From NCBI GenBank assembly GCA_021847605.1, contig JAJZQN010000041.1:1-34274 (forward strand): DNA of 34,274 nt, in the 5' to 3' direction. Under the pieces are notes generated by a model, which worked only from the letters and a program-made list of their open reading frames with translations, made no database searches and was not told where the DNA came from. Shown here piece by piece: positions 8,551 through 17,666 of this stretch. Every line of letters begins with the position of its first letter. The first letter of the stretch is position 1. The DNA comes from Pseudomonadota bacterium. Its GTDB lineage: Bacteria; Pseudomonadota; Alphaproteobacteria; Sphingomonadales; Sphingomonadaceae. The translations under genes were made by a program, and so were the position numbers.

Positions 8551-8665
8551 CGACCGCAGGGACGGATGTAGTGATGCCTGGCAGAACAGGAGGAAGGCGG
8601 GTGCCGGCGATCAACGCCTCCGCAGCCCATGATAGCCAAAGGTGCAAAGGGCGCAAGACGCCGGG

Positions 8666-9592
8666 TCAAGCCTGATCGGTAACGGCCCTGCGCAATTCGG
8701 CGATGCGCGACTGGCATAAGGCATGGACGCGCTGCCCAAGGACCTCGGCATGACCGGCGAGCCATTCCAGGTCCTCGCGGCTGATCTTGTAATGGCGCGA
8801 ATAGCGGCCCTTGCGATAGGCGTCCTTCAATTTCTGGTAGAGCGCGCGCTCCCGCCGCGTACCGCGCGGCCAGATGTCGAAGAGGCTGCGGTCGATATCC
8901 TCGGCAAGGTCTCGCAGAAACAGAATGTTGTGATCGTAAGGGGTATAGAAGGTGAAGGTGAGCAATAGGCCCTGGTAGAGATTTTCGACCGTTTGATGGA
9001 GGAGAAACGCCGCCTCATTACAATAGTCCCTTTCAATCGCGACCTTTGCCAGATCGAAGAACCGAGTTGCGTCACCGATATACTTCGAAAAATATTCTTC
9101 GGCAGCCGCCAAGGCCATGTCCGGTGTCTTGGGAACCGGCGTTTTCAGCGGCCGATCGTCGGATTCGTAGAGAAGGATGCCGTCGTTGAGGATATTCATG
9201 AAAAACAGTCGGCCATGCGCCAGCCCGTCGTTCACCTCCTGCAGCGAGTGGACGATGAAATTGGCGGGCGTACCAAGCGTCTTCTCGAAATTATAGGCGG
9301 TGACGATCCGCTGGTCGGTCTCATCCCAATAGGTCGCACGATCCGTCAGGTCCTTCTGGTTGACGATCAACAGGAGGTCATAGTCGGACTTGTACCGGTT
9401 GGCATCGAGCGGGGCGTCCACCCAGTCACCGCGGGCGTAGGATCCGAACAATATGATCTTGAGGATCCGGCCGGACTTGCGCCGCCCCGTCGCCGCGACG
9501 GTGGCGTCGCGAAGCCCCTGGAACAGCATCTCCACGACAAGGTCCAACTCGCGCTGCTTGTGTAGCGGCAGATGATCGAGATCGCTCCGCAT
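8666..9592 (-). CDS. Nucleotidyltransferase (MNT) - HEPN fusion protein
   Basis: This 308-residue protein has an N-terminal minimal nucleotidyltransferase domain (about 15-125) with the signature GSYARGD (50-56) and the paired acidic residues DYD (70-72). A C-terminal helical HEPN domain (about 160-300) follows, with LHQTVENLYQGLLL and RKGRYSRHY. Split MNT and HEPN proteins form toxin-antitoxin pairs in which the nucleotidyltransferase AMPylates the HEPN ribonuclease. Here the two are joined, so self-modification or a different regulatory role is possible. The basic/His cluster RYSRHY lies where HEPN nucleases place their R...H motif, but the spacing is not canonical and I cannot call it active. 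It stands alone between the lasso and conjugation blocks. Confidence 0.8.
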   Translation of the reverse strand: MRSDLDHLPLHKQRELDLVVEMLFQGLRDATVAATGRRKSGRILKIILFGSYARGDWVDAPLDANRYKSDYDLLLIVNQKDLTDRATYWDETDQRIVTAYNFEKTLGTPANFIVHSLQEVNDGLAHGRLFFMNILNDGILLYESDDRPLKTPVPKTPDMALAAAEEYFSKYIGDATRFFDLAKVAIERDYCNEAAFLLHQTVENLYQGLLLTFTFYTPYDHNILFLRDLAEDIDRSLFDIWPRGTRRERALYQKLKDAYRKGRYSRHYKISREDLEWLAGHAEVLGQRVHALCQSRIAELRRAVTDQA

Positions 9593-10203
9593 GGCTCAGA
9601 CTTGGCGCGCTCTGCCAAGGAAGGGGACGGCGATGCGCAAAGCGTGCGAACTCCAGATGCGTGGGCGGGACCGGTTGCTATGCATGTGATGCGAGCGAGC
9701 GGCACAAATATAGAACGGGAAAGCGTTGGAGCACAAGGTTGGAGGCAGCCGCTCCAAAAGCGGGCCAAGATCCGTCGCCGATCGACACCGACGGGCCGAT
9801 TAACGTCCAGCGCTCCCCCGACGAGAACGGTCTGGCGACGCGGGCCGGTGACTTCCACGAGATCTAACTTCCCCGCGATGGTGGCGATCGGCATGGACCA
9901 GACCGGATCGTCGACTGGGGTCGCGTGAAATTCCAAGCGTGCCGGATGCCGTGACCCTGTTCCTGTGCATCGAAGCGGGCAGGGGCATTGGCGGTTGTCT
10001 GGCCGGGATTATGCCATCGATTGCCAGGAGGTAGCGAACTGCGGGTGCGATTCGCCCCCCATCATGGCGCCGGTCCGGTACCGGTCGCTGGGGACCGCGA
10101 GGAGATGCCTAGCAATACCAGCGACGCCCTGACGCCTCAGCCGTGTTTCTGGGACTCTATGCTCTAGCCCGCGGTCAGTTCCCGGACCTGGGCGGAGGCC
10201 CGC
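9593..10203. other. About 610 bp without a recognisable gene
   Basis: Open frames exist on both strands (for example 9661-9867 + and the first part of a - strand frame from 9936), but none has recognisable domains or a good ribosome site. In related conjugative elements a relaxase gene usually precedes traG; I see no relaxase-like C-terminus here. The segment ends with the traG ribosome site GGAGG at 10194-10198. A 10-bp palindrome CCGGTACCGG lies near 10074. Confidence 0.5.
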
Positions 10204-12246
10204 ATGACCCCGACAAAGCTGCTCATTGGACAAATCCTCATAGTGCTTGCGATCATCCTCGCGGGCATCTGGACCGCCACGCAATGGACCGCGGCGCAGC
10301 TCGCCTATCAGCCGGAGCTTGGCGCCCCCTGGTTCGTCTTGCTGGGCCAGCCGATCTATTATCCCTGGTCGATCTTTCCCTGGTGGTTTTCGTTCGACGC
10401 CTATGCACCCGTCGTGTTCGACAAGGCGGGTGCCATCGCAGCCACTGGCGGGTTTTTTGGCTGCGGCGCCGCAATCTTCGGTTCGGTATGGCGCGCGCGC
10501 CAGTCCAAAAACCTGACCACCTATGGCTCGGCTCGCTGGGCGACCCACCGGGACATCAAGGGTGCCGGGCTCCTCGACCAGCGCGGCGTCGTGCTGGGGC
10601 GCGTCGGCCGCTATGACCTGCGCCACGATGGGCCCGAACATGTCATGGCGTTTGCGCCCACCCGGTCGGGCAAGGGGGTCGGGCTTGTCGTCCCAACCCT
10701 GCTTTCCTGGACCGGCTCTTGCCTCGTCCACGACATCAAGGGCGAGAACTGGCAACTGACCGCCGGCTGGCGCGCCCGCTTCTCGCACTGCCTGCTGTTC
10801 AACCCTACCGACGCTCGCTCGGCGCGCTACAATCCGCTGCTCGAGGTCCGGCGCGGGGTGAACGAAGTCCGCGACGTCCAGAATATCGCCGACATCCTTG
10901 TTGACCCTGAAGGCGCGCTGGAGCGTCGCAATCACTGGGAGAAGACCAGCCATTCGCTGCTGGTCGGCGCTATCCTCCATGTCCTCTATGCCGAGGAAGA
11001 GAAGACGCTCGCCCGCGTCGCGACCTTCCTCTCGGACCCGCAACGCAGCTTCGCTGCGACCTTGCGGAGGATGATGGCCACCAACCATCTCGGTACGTCA
11101 GATGTGCCGCAGGTCCATCCCGTGGTCGCTTCTGCCGCCCGTGAACTACTCAATAAGAGCGAGAACGAACGCTCCGGCGTGCTGTCGACCGCCATGTCGT
11201 TTCTCGGCCTTTATCGAGATCCGACCGTCGCTGCAGTGACCGCCGCCTCCGAATGGCGCATCGCCGATCTCGTCGGCGCGGCGCATCCGATCTCGCTCTA
11301 CCTCGTCGTGCCGCCGTCCGACATCAGCCGCACCAAGCCGCTGGTTCGCCTCATCCTCAACCAGATCGGCCGCCGGTTGACCGAGGAACTGCACGGCGTC
11401 GGCAAGGACGGCGAGACCGCACAGGGCCGACATCGGTTGCTGATGATGCTCGACGAGTTCCCGGCGCTGGGAAGGCTCGACTTCTTCGAGACGAGTCTCG
11501 CTTTCCTGGCGGGCTACGGGGTGCGCGCCTTCCTGATCGCGCAGAGCCTGAACCAGATCGAGAAGGCCTATGGCGAGCATAACGCCATTCTCGACAACTG
11601 CCATGTCCGCGTCGCCTTTGCGACCAACGACGAGCGAACCGCCAAGCGGATTTCGGACGCGCTCGGTACGGCGACTGAACAGCGCGCGATGCGCAACTAT
11701 GCGGGGCACCGGCTCGCGCCCTGGCTCGCGCACGTCATGGTCAGCCGCCAGGAGACTGCGCGGGCTCTGCTAACGCCCGGCGAGGTGATGCAGCTTGCAT
11801 CCACGGATGGGCTGGTCCTGATCTCCGGACACCCCCCGATACGCGTGAAGAAGCTGCGCTATTACGAGGATCGCCGATTCACAGAGCGGCTCTCGCCTGC
11901 ACCGATACTGGATGGCGCTGGCTACCCCGACCTCCCGGCAGCTCGCCCGGATGACTGGGCTGGACAGGTTCGCGGCGCTGACATTCGCCTCTCTGCCCGC
12001 AATGATGCCGATGGAGGAGCCGACGCCGGCGGCCTCGAGCAGGCTCGTCACCCCGCGCACGAGATCGAACCCGCAGTCGTCATCGAGCCAGAGGTCGCCG
12101 ACCCGCTGGGCCTTGGCGAAGACGATGGCGATCAGGCTGCCTCCGCCCAAGCGATGGATCGGGTCCAGCAGCTCGGCACCGTGCGCACGGTCTACGGCCT
12201 CGATGCCGCCTCCGGCCGTCCCGACGACCTCCAGTTGGGGCTTTGA
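10204..12246 (+). CDS. traG: Conjugal transfer coupling protein TraG/VirD4 (T4CP)
   Basis: This 680-residue inner-membrane ATPase brings the relaxase-DNA complex to the secretion channel. Two hydrophobic segments lie near the N-terminus (about 7-25 and 75-95). The nucleotide-binding domain has Walker A APTRSGKG (151-158) and Walker B MMLDEFPALGR (414-424). A GTSDVPQVHPVV segment follows the fold of the family. The last 100 residues are acidic and low in complexity. ATG 10204 is supported by a GGAGG site 5 bases upstream. The stop is 2 bases before the next ATG. It heads the trb gene string; its usual partner relaxase is not in the window. Confidence 0.94.
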   Translation: MTPTKLLIGQILIVLAIILAGIWTATQWTAAQLAYQPELGAPWFVLLGQPIYYPWSIFPWWFSFDAYAPVVFDKAGAIAATGGFFGCGAAIFGSVWRARQSKNLTTYGSARWATHRDIKGAGLLDQRGVVLGRVGRYDLRHDGPEHVMAFAPTRSGKGVGLVVPTLLSWTGSCLVHDIKGENWQLTAGWRARFSHCLLFNPTDARSARYNPLLEVRRGVNEVRDVQNIADILVDPEGALERRNHWEKTSHSLLVGAILHVLYAEEEKTLARVATFLSDPQRSFAATLRRMMATNHLGTSDVPQVHPVVASAARELLNKSENERSGVLSTAMSFLGLYRDPTVAAVTAASEWRIADLVGAAHPISLYLVVPPSDISRTKPLVRLILNQIGRRLTEELHGVGKDGETAQGRHRLLMMLDEFPALGRLDFFETSLAFLAGYGVRAFLIAQSLNQIEKAYGEHNAILDNCHVRVAFATNDERTAKRISDALGTATEQRAMRNYAGHRLAPWLAHVMVSRQETARALLTPGEVMQLASTDGLVLISGHPPIRVKKLRYYEDRRFTERLSPAPILDGAGYPDLPAARPDDWAGQVRGADIRLSARNDADGGADAGGLEQARHPAHEIEPAVVIEPEVADPLGLGEDDGDQAASAQAMDRVQQLGTVRTVYGLDAASGRPDDLQLGL

Positions 12247-12248
12247 TC

Positions 12249-12650
12249 ATGGAAAAGATCCGCCATCAGCTGTTCCTGCCCAAGCCGGTGTCCGATCGGC
12301 TGGAAGCGCTTGCCGCCAGGCCCGGCGCCAGCAAGTCGGCCATCCTCGTCGATGCAGTCACTGCCTGGCTCAATCGCCGGGGTGCATCGGAGCTGGAGGA
12401 TCGGTTCGCGCTCCGCCTCGACCGGCTCACGCAGGCGATCGGTCGGGTCGATCGCGACACCTATGTGATCCTCGAGACGCTCGCCCTCTTCATCCGGTTC
12501 GAACTCGCGATCCAGACGCCGCTCGCCGAAAACGACCAGGCGGGCCGGGCGCTTGGCGCCAAGAGATTCGAAGCGTTCGTGACCCAGGTCGGACGGCAAG
12601 TCTCGACCGGACGGCGCACCGTGGCTGGTTCTTCAAGGAATGGCGAATGA
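12249..12650 (+). CDS. Ribbon-helix-helix (CopG-like) protein of the conjugation operon
   Basis: This 133-residue protein begins with a beta strand followed by two helices typical of ribbon-helix-helix DNA-binding proteins (KIRHQLFLPKPVSDRLEALA, then SKSAILVDAVTAWL, about 3-45), followed by a helical tail of unknown role. Genes of this type regularly sit between traG and trbB in alphaproteobacterial conjugative elements, where they may regulate transfer or help at oriT. TTG 12243 is in frame, but ATG 12249 is the better start. The stop overlaps trbB as ATGA. Confidence 0.82.
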   Translation: MEKIRHQLFLPKPVSDRLEALAARPGASKSAILVDAVTAWLNRRGASELEDRFALRLDRLTQAIGRVDRDTYVILETLALFIRFELAIQTPLAENDQAGRALGAKRFEAFVTQVGRQVSTGRRTVAGSSRNGE

Positions 12651-13681
12651 GCGGCCGCCCAGCCTTCGCAGGACCGGCAACCTCGGCTGAGCGCCGTCGC
12701 CGGATGCTGATCACGGCGCTAGGCCGCGACATTGCCGCCGCGATGCGCGACAGCCAAGTCACCGAGATCATGGTGAATCCGGACGGCGCGCTACGGCTTG
12801 ACCGTCTTGGCGAAGGCCGTACCGATACCGGGGCCCGCATCGAACCCGAACAGGTCGAGCGGATCATCCGGCTGGTGGCGAGCCACGTCCGTGCGGAGGT
12901 CCATGCCGAGCACCCGATCCTATCGGCCGAGCTGCCGCCGCATATCGAGGGCTGCGCTGGCGAGCGCTTCGAAGGCGTGCTGCCTCCGGTGTCGTCCGCA
13001 CCCTGTTTCTCCATCCGCAAGCCTGCCACGAGGCTGCACACGCTCGACGACTATATCGCCGATGGGTTGATGTCGGAGGCCCAGGCAGACGCCCTGCGCG
13101 CCGCTGTCACCCAGCGCTACAACATCCTCGTCGCTGGCGGGACCAGCTCGGGCAAGACGACCCTCGCCAATGCGCTGCTCGCCGAGATGGCCCCAGAACA
13201 TTCGGGGCTCGATAGCCGCGTCATCCTCATCGAGGACACGCGCGAACTGCAATGCCCGCTGCCCGACACGGTGGCGCTCCGCACCCGACCACCCTATGTA
13301 TCTATGACCGAGTTGGTGCGCTCGACCATGCGCCTGCGTCCCGATCGCATCGTGGTCGGCGAGGTCCGCGGCCCCGAAGCGCTCGACATGCTCAAGGCCT
13401 GGAATACCGGTCACCCCGGCGGGATCGCGACCGTCCACGCCAACAGCGCCCTGGCCGCACTCTACCGCATCGAACAGTTGGTACAGGAGGCGGTCGTCAC
13501 CGTGCCGCGCCAACTGGTCGCCGAGGCGATCGACATCATCGTCTTCATCGCCGGGCGCGGCGTCGACCGCCGCGTCGCCACGATCGCGCGTGTCGCCGGG
13601 CTCGACCCCGACACCGGCGCCTACGCGCTCGCCGATCTTTCCAAGCTCAATCCCCCCAAGCCCAGCCCGAAGGAGACCTGA
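12647..13681 (+). CDS. trbB: TrbB, VirB11-type secretion ATPase
   Basis: This 344-residue cytoplasmic hexameric ATPase powers pilus assembly and transfer. It has the PulE/VirB11 layout: an N-terminal domain (about 1-140), Walker A AGGTSSGKTT near 164-173, an Asp box (ILIEDTRELQ), Walker B-like RPDRIVVGEVRG, and a His box (TGHPGGIATVHANSA). The frame is open far upstream, but ATG 12647 overlaps the previous stop by four bases and gives the expected length. Confidence 0.95.
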   Translation: MSGRPAFAGPATSAERRRRMLITALGRDIAAAMRDSQVTEIMVNPDGALRLDRLGEGRTDTGARIEPEQVERIIRLVASHVRAEVHAEHPILSAELPPHIEGCAGERFEGVLPPVSSAPCFSIRKPATRLHTLDDYIADGLMSEAQADALRAAVTQRYNILVAGGTSSGKTTLANALLAEMAPEHSGLDSRVILIEDTRELQCPLPDTVALRTRPPYVSMTELVRSTMRLRPDRIVVGEVRGPEALDMLKAWNTGHPGGIATVHANSALAALYRIEQLVQEAVVTVPRQLVAEAIDIIVFIAGRGVDRRVATIARVAGLDPDTGAYALADLSKLNPPKPSPKET

Positions 13682-13684
13682 CCC

Positions 13685-14026
13685 ATGACCTTTGCCCCCA
13701 ATCCCCGCCGCATCGCCAACCGCTCGTCGCTTGTCGGCGGCGCGACCGGCCTCGCGTTGGCGCTCGCCACTCAGGTCCAGGCGGCCGGCTCCGGCATGCC
13801 GTGGGAAGAACCACTGCAGCAGGTGCTCGAATCCGTGCAGGGCCCGGTAGCCAAGATCGTCGCCGTGATCATCATTATCGTGACCGGCCTGACGCTCGCT
13901 TTCGGCGAGAGCGCGGGCGGGTTCCGGCGACTGATCCAGATCGTCTTTGGTCTCTCCATCGCCTTTGCCGCCTCCAGCTTCTTCCTGTCCTTCTTCAGCT
14001 TCGGCGGCGGAGCATTGATCTCGTGA
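13685..14026 (+). CDS. trbC: TrbC, VirB2-type conjugative pilin
   Basis: This 113-residue pilin precursor has a signal segment ending near QVQA (residue 34), a short polar stretch, and two hydrophobic helices (about 58-75 and 84-105) as in TrbC/VirB2 pilins, which may be cyclised after cleavage. An AAGGAG ribosome site lies 9 bases before the ATG, 3 bases after the trbB stop. The stop overlaps a GTG in the trbD frame. Confidence 0.92.
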   Translation: MTFAPNPRRIANRSSLVGGATGLALALATQVQAAGSGMPWEEPLQQVLESVQGPVAKIVAVIIIIVTGLTLAFGESAGGFRRLIQIVFGLSIAFAASSFFLSFFSFGGGALIS

Positions 14027-14034
14027 CCGGCGCC

Positions 14035-14307
14035 ATGTCCTCCGGATCAGAGCATATCGACGGCTACGAGGTGCCGATCCACAGCGCGCTGGGTTCGCCG
14101 CTTCTGCTGGGCGGCGCACCGCGGGGCCTCGCGATCATCAACGGCACGCTGGCGGCCGCGGTCGGCCTCGGCCTGCAGCAATGGCTGGCCGGGGTGCTAC
14201 TCTGGGCCGTCGGCCATAGCATCGCTGTGATGGCCGCCCGCCGTGATCCCGATTTTGCGCCGGTCCTCCTGCGCCACATCCGCCAGAAGGGATATTTCGC
14301 ATGCTGA
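14035..14307 (+). CDS. trbD: TrbD, VirB3-type inner-membrane subunit
   Basis: This 90-residue protein has the family opening EGYEVP-like DGYEVPIHSAL and LLLGGAPRG, then a hydrophobic pair of segments (about 32-62), and ends ILRHIRQKGYF-like RHIRQKGYFAC. It works with TrbE at the base of the channel. An in-frame GTG at 14023 overlaps the trbC stop (GTGA) and is better placed relative to a GGCGGAG site; it would add four residues (V/M-TGA), so the start is uncertain. Confidence 0.9.
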   Translation: MSSGSEHIDGYEVPIHSALGSPLLLGGAPRGLAIINGTLAAAVGLGLQQWLAGVLLWAVGHSIAVMAARRDPDFAPVLLRHIRQKGYFAC

Positions 14308-14317
14308 GGCGCCTGAA

Positions 14318-16774
14318 ATGATGTTCCTAGGCGAATATCGCGCGTCCGCGGAGCGGCTTGCCGATCACCTGCCCTGGGCAGCGCTGGTTGCCCCTGGCGT
14401 GGTGCTGAACAAAGACGGCAGCTTTCTGCGCGTTCTTGCCTTCCGGGGACCCGATCTGGAATCCGCCACCGAGGCCGAACTGGTCTCCGCCTGCGCGCGG
14501 GCGAACAACGCGCTCAAGCGGCTCGGCAGTGGCTGGGCGCTGTTCTTCGATGCGGAGCGGCGCGAAGCGCAGGCCTATCCCGACAGCGCTTTTCCTGATG
14601 CGGCAAGCTGGCTCGTCGATCGGGAGCGGCAGGCGGCGTTTGAGGCGGCCGGCACGCATTTCGAAAGTCGCTATCACCTGACCCTTACCTGGCTGCCGCC
14701 GGCAGATGCCACCGACCGCGCGGGCCGGGGTCTTATAGAGCGGCCCGATGGCGAGAACTCTCGCGATTGGCGCGGCGCACTGGACAGTTTCGTTGCCGAG
14801 ACCGACCGCGTGCTCGACCTGCTCTGCGGCTTCATGCCGCAGGTGCGACCGCTCGACGATGGCGAGACGCTGACATTCCTGCATGGCGCCATCTCCGACC
14901 GTCAGCATAGGGTCGCCGCGCCGGAGACGCCGATGTATCTCGATGGGCTGCTTGCAGATACGCCGCTGGTCGGCGGGCTTGAACCGCGCCTTGGCGACCT
15001 GCATGTCCGCACGCTGACCATCCTCGGCTTCCCGAGCCTTAGCCGTCCGGGCATCCTCGATGCGCTCAACCATCAGGACTTTGGGTATCGCTGGGTCACG
15101 CGCTTCATCGCGCTCGACAAAAGCCAAGCGACCAAGACGCTCACCTCGCTCCGGCGCCAATGGTTCAACAAGCGCAAGTCTATCACCGCGGTTCTCCGCG
15201 AGGTGCTCTATAATTCGCCGGCGCAACTGCTCGACAGCGACGCCGACAACAAGGTCGTCGATGCCGATCAGGCCCTCCAAGCGCTTGGCGGCGATCATGT
15301 CGCCTTCGGCTACCTGACCACGACGATCACGGTCAGGGACCGGAGCCGGGCGGCGGTGGAGGACAAGGTCCGCGCGGTCGAGAGGATCGTCAACGGGCTT
15401 GGCTTCACCTGCGTCCGCGAGACCGTCAACGCGGTCGAGGCCTGGCTCTCCTCGCTGCCGGGCCAGACTTACGCCAATGTCCGGCAACCGCTGGTGCATA
15501 CGCTCAACCTCGCGCACCTGATGCCGCTTTCGTCGGTATGGGCCGGGCCGGTGCGCAATGGGCACCTCGACGGACCGCCACTGCTGGTTGCGAAGACCGC
15601 CGGCTCGACGCCGTTCCGGCTTTCCAGCCATGTCGGTGGTGTGGGGCACATGATGGTCGTCGGGCCGACGGGCGCCGGCAAGTCGGTGCTGCTGAGCCTC
15701 ATCGCGCTGCAATTCCGCAGATACCCGGGCGCACAGGTCTATATATTCGACAAGGGCAACAGCGCGCGGGCGGCCGTACTGGCGATGGGCGGCGCCCATC
15801 ACGCGCTCGGCTCGGCCGAGGCCGACGGCGAGACGCTTGCATTCCAGCCGCTTGCGAACATCGAGGATGCGGGCGAACGAAGCTGGGCAGCAGATTGGAT
15901 CGCGGCGCTGCTCGCGCACGAGAGCTTGATCGTGACGCCGGAAGTCAAGGACGCGATCTGGACCGCGCTCGGTAGTCTTGCTTCCGCGCCGCGCGAGGAG
16001 CGAACCCTGACCGGGCTCGCGCTGCTGCTCCAGTCGAACGCGCTGCGCATCGCACTCCAGCCCTATACGCTCGAAGGCCCGTATGGCCGGCTGCTCGATG
16101 CCGCCGAACAACATCTTGAGCTAGCCGACGTCCAGTGCTTCGAGACCGAGGCGCTGATGGGCCAGGCCGGCGCTGTCGCGCCCGTGCTGACCTATCTGTT
16201 TCATCGGCTGGAAGAGCGGTTCGATGGCCGCCCGACCTTGCTGATCCTCGACGAGGCCTGGATCTTCCTTGACCATCCGCTTTTTGCCGCGCGCATCCGG
16301 GAATGGCTGAAGGTGCTGCGCAAGAAGAATGTAGCTGTGCTGTTCGCGACGCAAAGCCTTGCAGACATTGCGGGCTCCGCGATCGCGCCGGCCATCATCG
16401 AAAGCTGCCCGCAGCGGATCCTGCTGCCCAACGATCGGGCGATCGAGCCACAGGGGCATGACATCTACGCGCGCTTCGGCCTCAATGACCGGCAGGTCGA
16501 GCTGATCGCGCGGGCCACGCCCAAGCGCCACTATTACCTCCAGTCCGCACGCGGCAACCGGCTGTTCGAACTGGGGCTTGGCCCGATCGCGCTGGCCTTG
16601 TGCGGCTCGTCGGATCCCGCAGCGCAAGCCCGGATCGATGCGGTCCTCGCCGAGCATGGGCGCGGCCGTTTCGCCGAAGCCTTCCTGCGCGATGCCGGCC
16701 TCGACTGGGCGGCCGACCTCGCTGCCGATTTCCCCGCTCCCGACATCCAAGCCCCCCACGAAGGAGAGACGTAA
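14318..16774 (+). CDS. trbE: TrbE, VirB4-type secretion ATPase
   Basis: This 818-residue ATPase is the largest cytoplasmic motor of the channel. The N-terminal CagE/TrbE domain (about 1-420) begins EYRASAERLADHLPWAALVAPG, the usual TrbE opening. The ATPase domain has Walker A GPTGAGKS (about 448-455) and Walker B LLILDEAWIFLDHP (about 641-654), with ATQS after it. ATG 14318 is chosen over the longer frame from 14243 because it begins at the conserved opening, 10 bases after trbD. The stop TAA shares one base with the trbJ ATG. Confidence 0.95.
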   Translation: MMFLGEYRASAERLADHLPWAALVAPGVVLNKDGSFLRVLAFRGPDLESATEAELVSACARANNALKRLGSGWALFFDAERREAQAYPDSAFPDAASWLVDRERQAAFEAAGTHFESRYHLTLTWLPPADATDRAGRGLIERPDGENSRDWRGALDSFVAETDRVLDLLCGFMPQVRPLDDGETLTFLHGAISDRQHRVAAPETPMYLDGLLADTPLVGGLEPRLGDLHVRTLTILGFPSLSRPGILDALNHQDFGYRWVTRFIALDKSQATKTLTSLRRQWFNKRKSITAVLREVLYNSPAQLLDSDADNKVVDADQALQALGGDHVAFGYLTTTITVRDRSRAAVEDKVRAVERIVNGLGFTCVRETVNAVEAWLSSLPGQTYANVRQPLVHTLNLAHLMPLSSVWAGPVRNGHLDGPPLLVAKTAGSTPFRLSSHVGGVGHMMVVGPTGAGKSVLLSLIALQFRRYPGAQVYIFDKGNSARAAVLAMGGAHHALGSAEADGETLAFQPLANIEDAGERSWAADWIAALLAHESLIVTPEVKDAIWTALGSLASAPREERTLTGLALLLQSNALRIALQPYTLEGPYGRLLDAAEQHLELADVQCFETEALMGQAGAVAPVLTYLFHRLEERFDGRPTLLILDEAWIFLDHPLFAARIREWLKVLRKKNVAVLFATQSLADIAGSAIAPAIIESCPQRILLPNDRAIEPQGHDIYARFGLNDRQVELIARATPKRHYYLQSARGNRLFELGLGPIALALCGSSDPAAQARIDAVLAEHGRGRFAEAFLRDAGLDWAADLAADFPAPDIQAPHEGET

Positions 16775-17529
16775 TGCATAGTCCCCATCGAAAGCACATG
16801 ATTGCTGCCTTGCTCGGCCTCGGCGCGTGCGGCGCGCTTAGCATGGGCGCGATGACGATGACGGCGAGCCCGGCATACGCCCAGTTCGGCGGCGTTGTGT
16901 TCGATCCGAGCAACTATGCGCAGAACATCCTGACCGCCGCACGCACGCTGCAGACCGTCAACCAGCAGATCCAGCAACTCCAGAACGAAGCGCAGATGCT
17001 GGTCAACATGGGCAAGAACCTGACGCGCATCGACTTCCCGCAGCTCGACGCCCTCAAGCGCAAGCTCACCGAAATCGACCGGCTGATGGGCCGCGCGCAG
17101 GCCATCGACTTTCGGGTCGGCCAGCTCGACGACAAGTTCCAGTCGCTGTTTCCCCAGGACTTCAGCTCGGCACTGCGCACCGATGACCGCGTGCGCGACG
17201 CGCGGGGGCGCCTCGACGCCAGCATGGGCGCGTTCCGCCAGACGATGACCGTGCAGGCCCAGGTGGTCGAGAACATCCAGTCGGACACCGAGGCGCTGAC
17301 CGACATCGTCGCGCGCAGCCAGGGTGCCGAGGGATCGCTCCAGGTCAGCCAAGCGACGAACCAGCTTCTCGCGCTCACGGCCAAGCAGCAGTTCCAGCTC
17401 CAGCACATGATGGCCGCGCAGTTCCGCAGCGAGGCCATCGAGCAGGCGCGCCGGGCAACGCAGGCGACGGAAGCCCGTGCAGCGACGAAGAAGTTCCTCG
17501 GTTCCGGATCGGCCTACACGCCTGAATAG
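16774..17529 (+). CDS. trbJ: TrbJ, VirB5-type pilus-associated protein
   Basis: This 251-residue exported protein has a signal peptide of about 36 residues (ending SPAYAQ), the motif VVFDPSNYAQNILTAARTLQTV found in TrbJ proteins, and then long helical, Gln-rich coiled-coil-like segments. ATG 16774 overlaps the trbE stop (TAATG) and is preceded by AAGGAGAG at 16761-16768. The usual next gene trbK is not found; 137 bases follow before trbL. Confidence 0.93.
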   Translation: MHSPHRKHMIAALLGLGACGALSMGAMTMTASPAYAQFGGVVFDPSNYAQNILTAARTLQTVNQQIQQLQNEAQMLVNMGKNLTRIDFPQLDALKRKLTEIDRLMGRAQAIDFRVGQLDDKFQSLFPQDFSSALRTDDRVRDARGRLDASMGAFRQTMTVQAQVVENIQSDTEALTDIVARSQGAEGSLQVSQATNQLLALTAKQQFQLQHMMAAQFRSEAIEQARRATQATEARAATKKFLGSGSAYTPE

Positions 17530-17595
17530 CCCCCTCGGGCTCCAGGCTGATCCGGTGCTCGGTCGGCGGCGCTCCCTCTCATGCCGTCGATCGCC

Positions 17596-17636
17596 GTCGC
17601 GGGGCGCGGTCCAGCTTCCCAGCCGCGCCCCGCGAC
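17596..17636. repeat. Perfect 14-bp GC-rich inverted repeat between trbJ and trbL
   Basis: Bases 17596-17609 (GTCGCGGGGCGCGG) and 17623-17636 are exact reverse complements with a 13-base loop. There is no T-run after the stem on either side, so it is not a classical intrinsic terminator. It lies 67 bases after the trbJ stop, 30 bases before trbL, and replaces the position where trbK is normally found. It may be an attenuator, an mRNA-stabilising or processing stem, or a scar. Confidence 0.75.
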
Positions 17637-17666
17637 ACCTCTTCGCTCCATCAGGAAGGCAGTCAA

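Noticed and set aside
8369..8656. Possible lasso precursor in the gap upstream of the sigma factor gene (- strand frame)
   Set aside because: The frame is Arg/Pro-rich, overlaps the sigma gene, and has no leader-core boundary with Gly1 and Asp/Glu at 7-9. Precursor genes normally sit upstream of B and C, outside this window.
9600..9936. Possible - strand gene starting MEFHATPVDDPVWSMP
   Set aside because: The first 60 residues look protein-like, but the frame continues out of frame over the HEPN gene, has no recognised domain and no ribosome site. Left as an unassigned stretch.
10009..11088. 359-codon - strand frame over the traG start
   Set aside because: It lies antisense to the conserved nucleotide-binding domain of traG and has low-complexity composition.
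12920..14119. 399-codon - strand frame over trbB/trbC
   Set aside because: It is the antisense of two well-supported genes and rich in Gly/Asp/His as expected from frame shadowing.
14327..16114. 595-codon open frame on the - strand
   Set aside because: It is the antisense shadow of trbE, whose Walker motifs and overlaps are clear; long antisense frames are common at this GC content.
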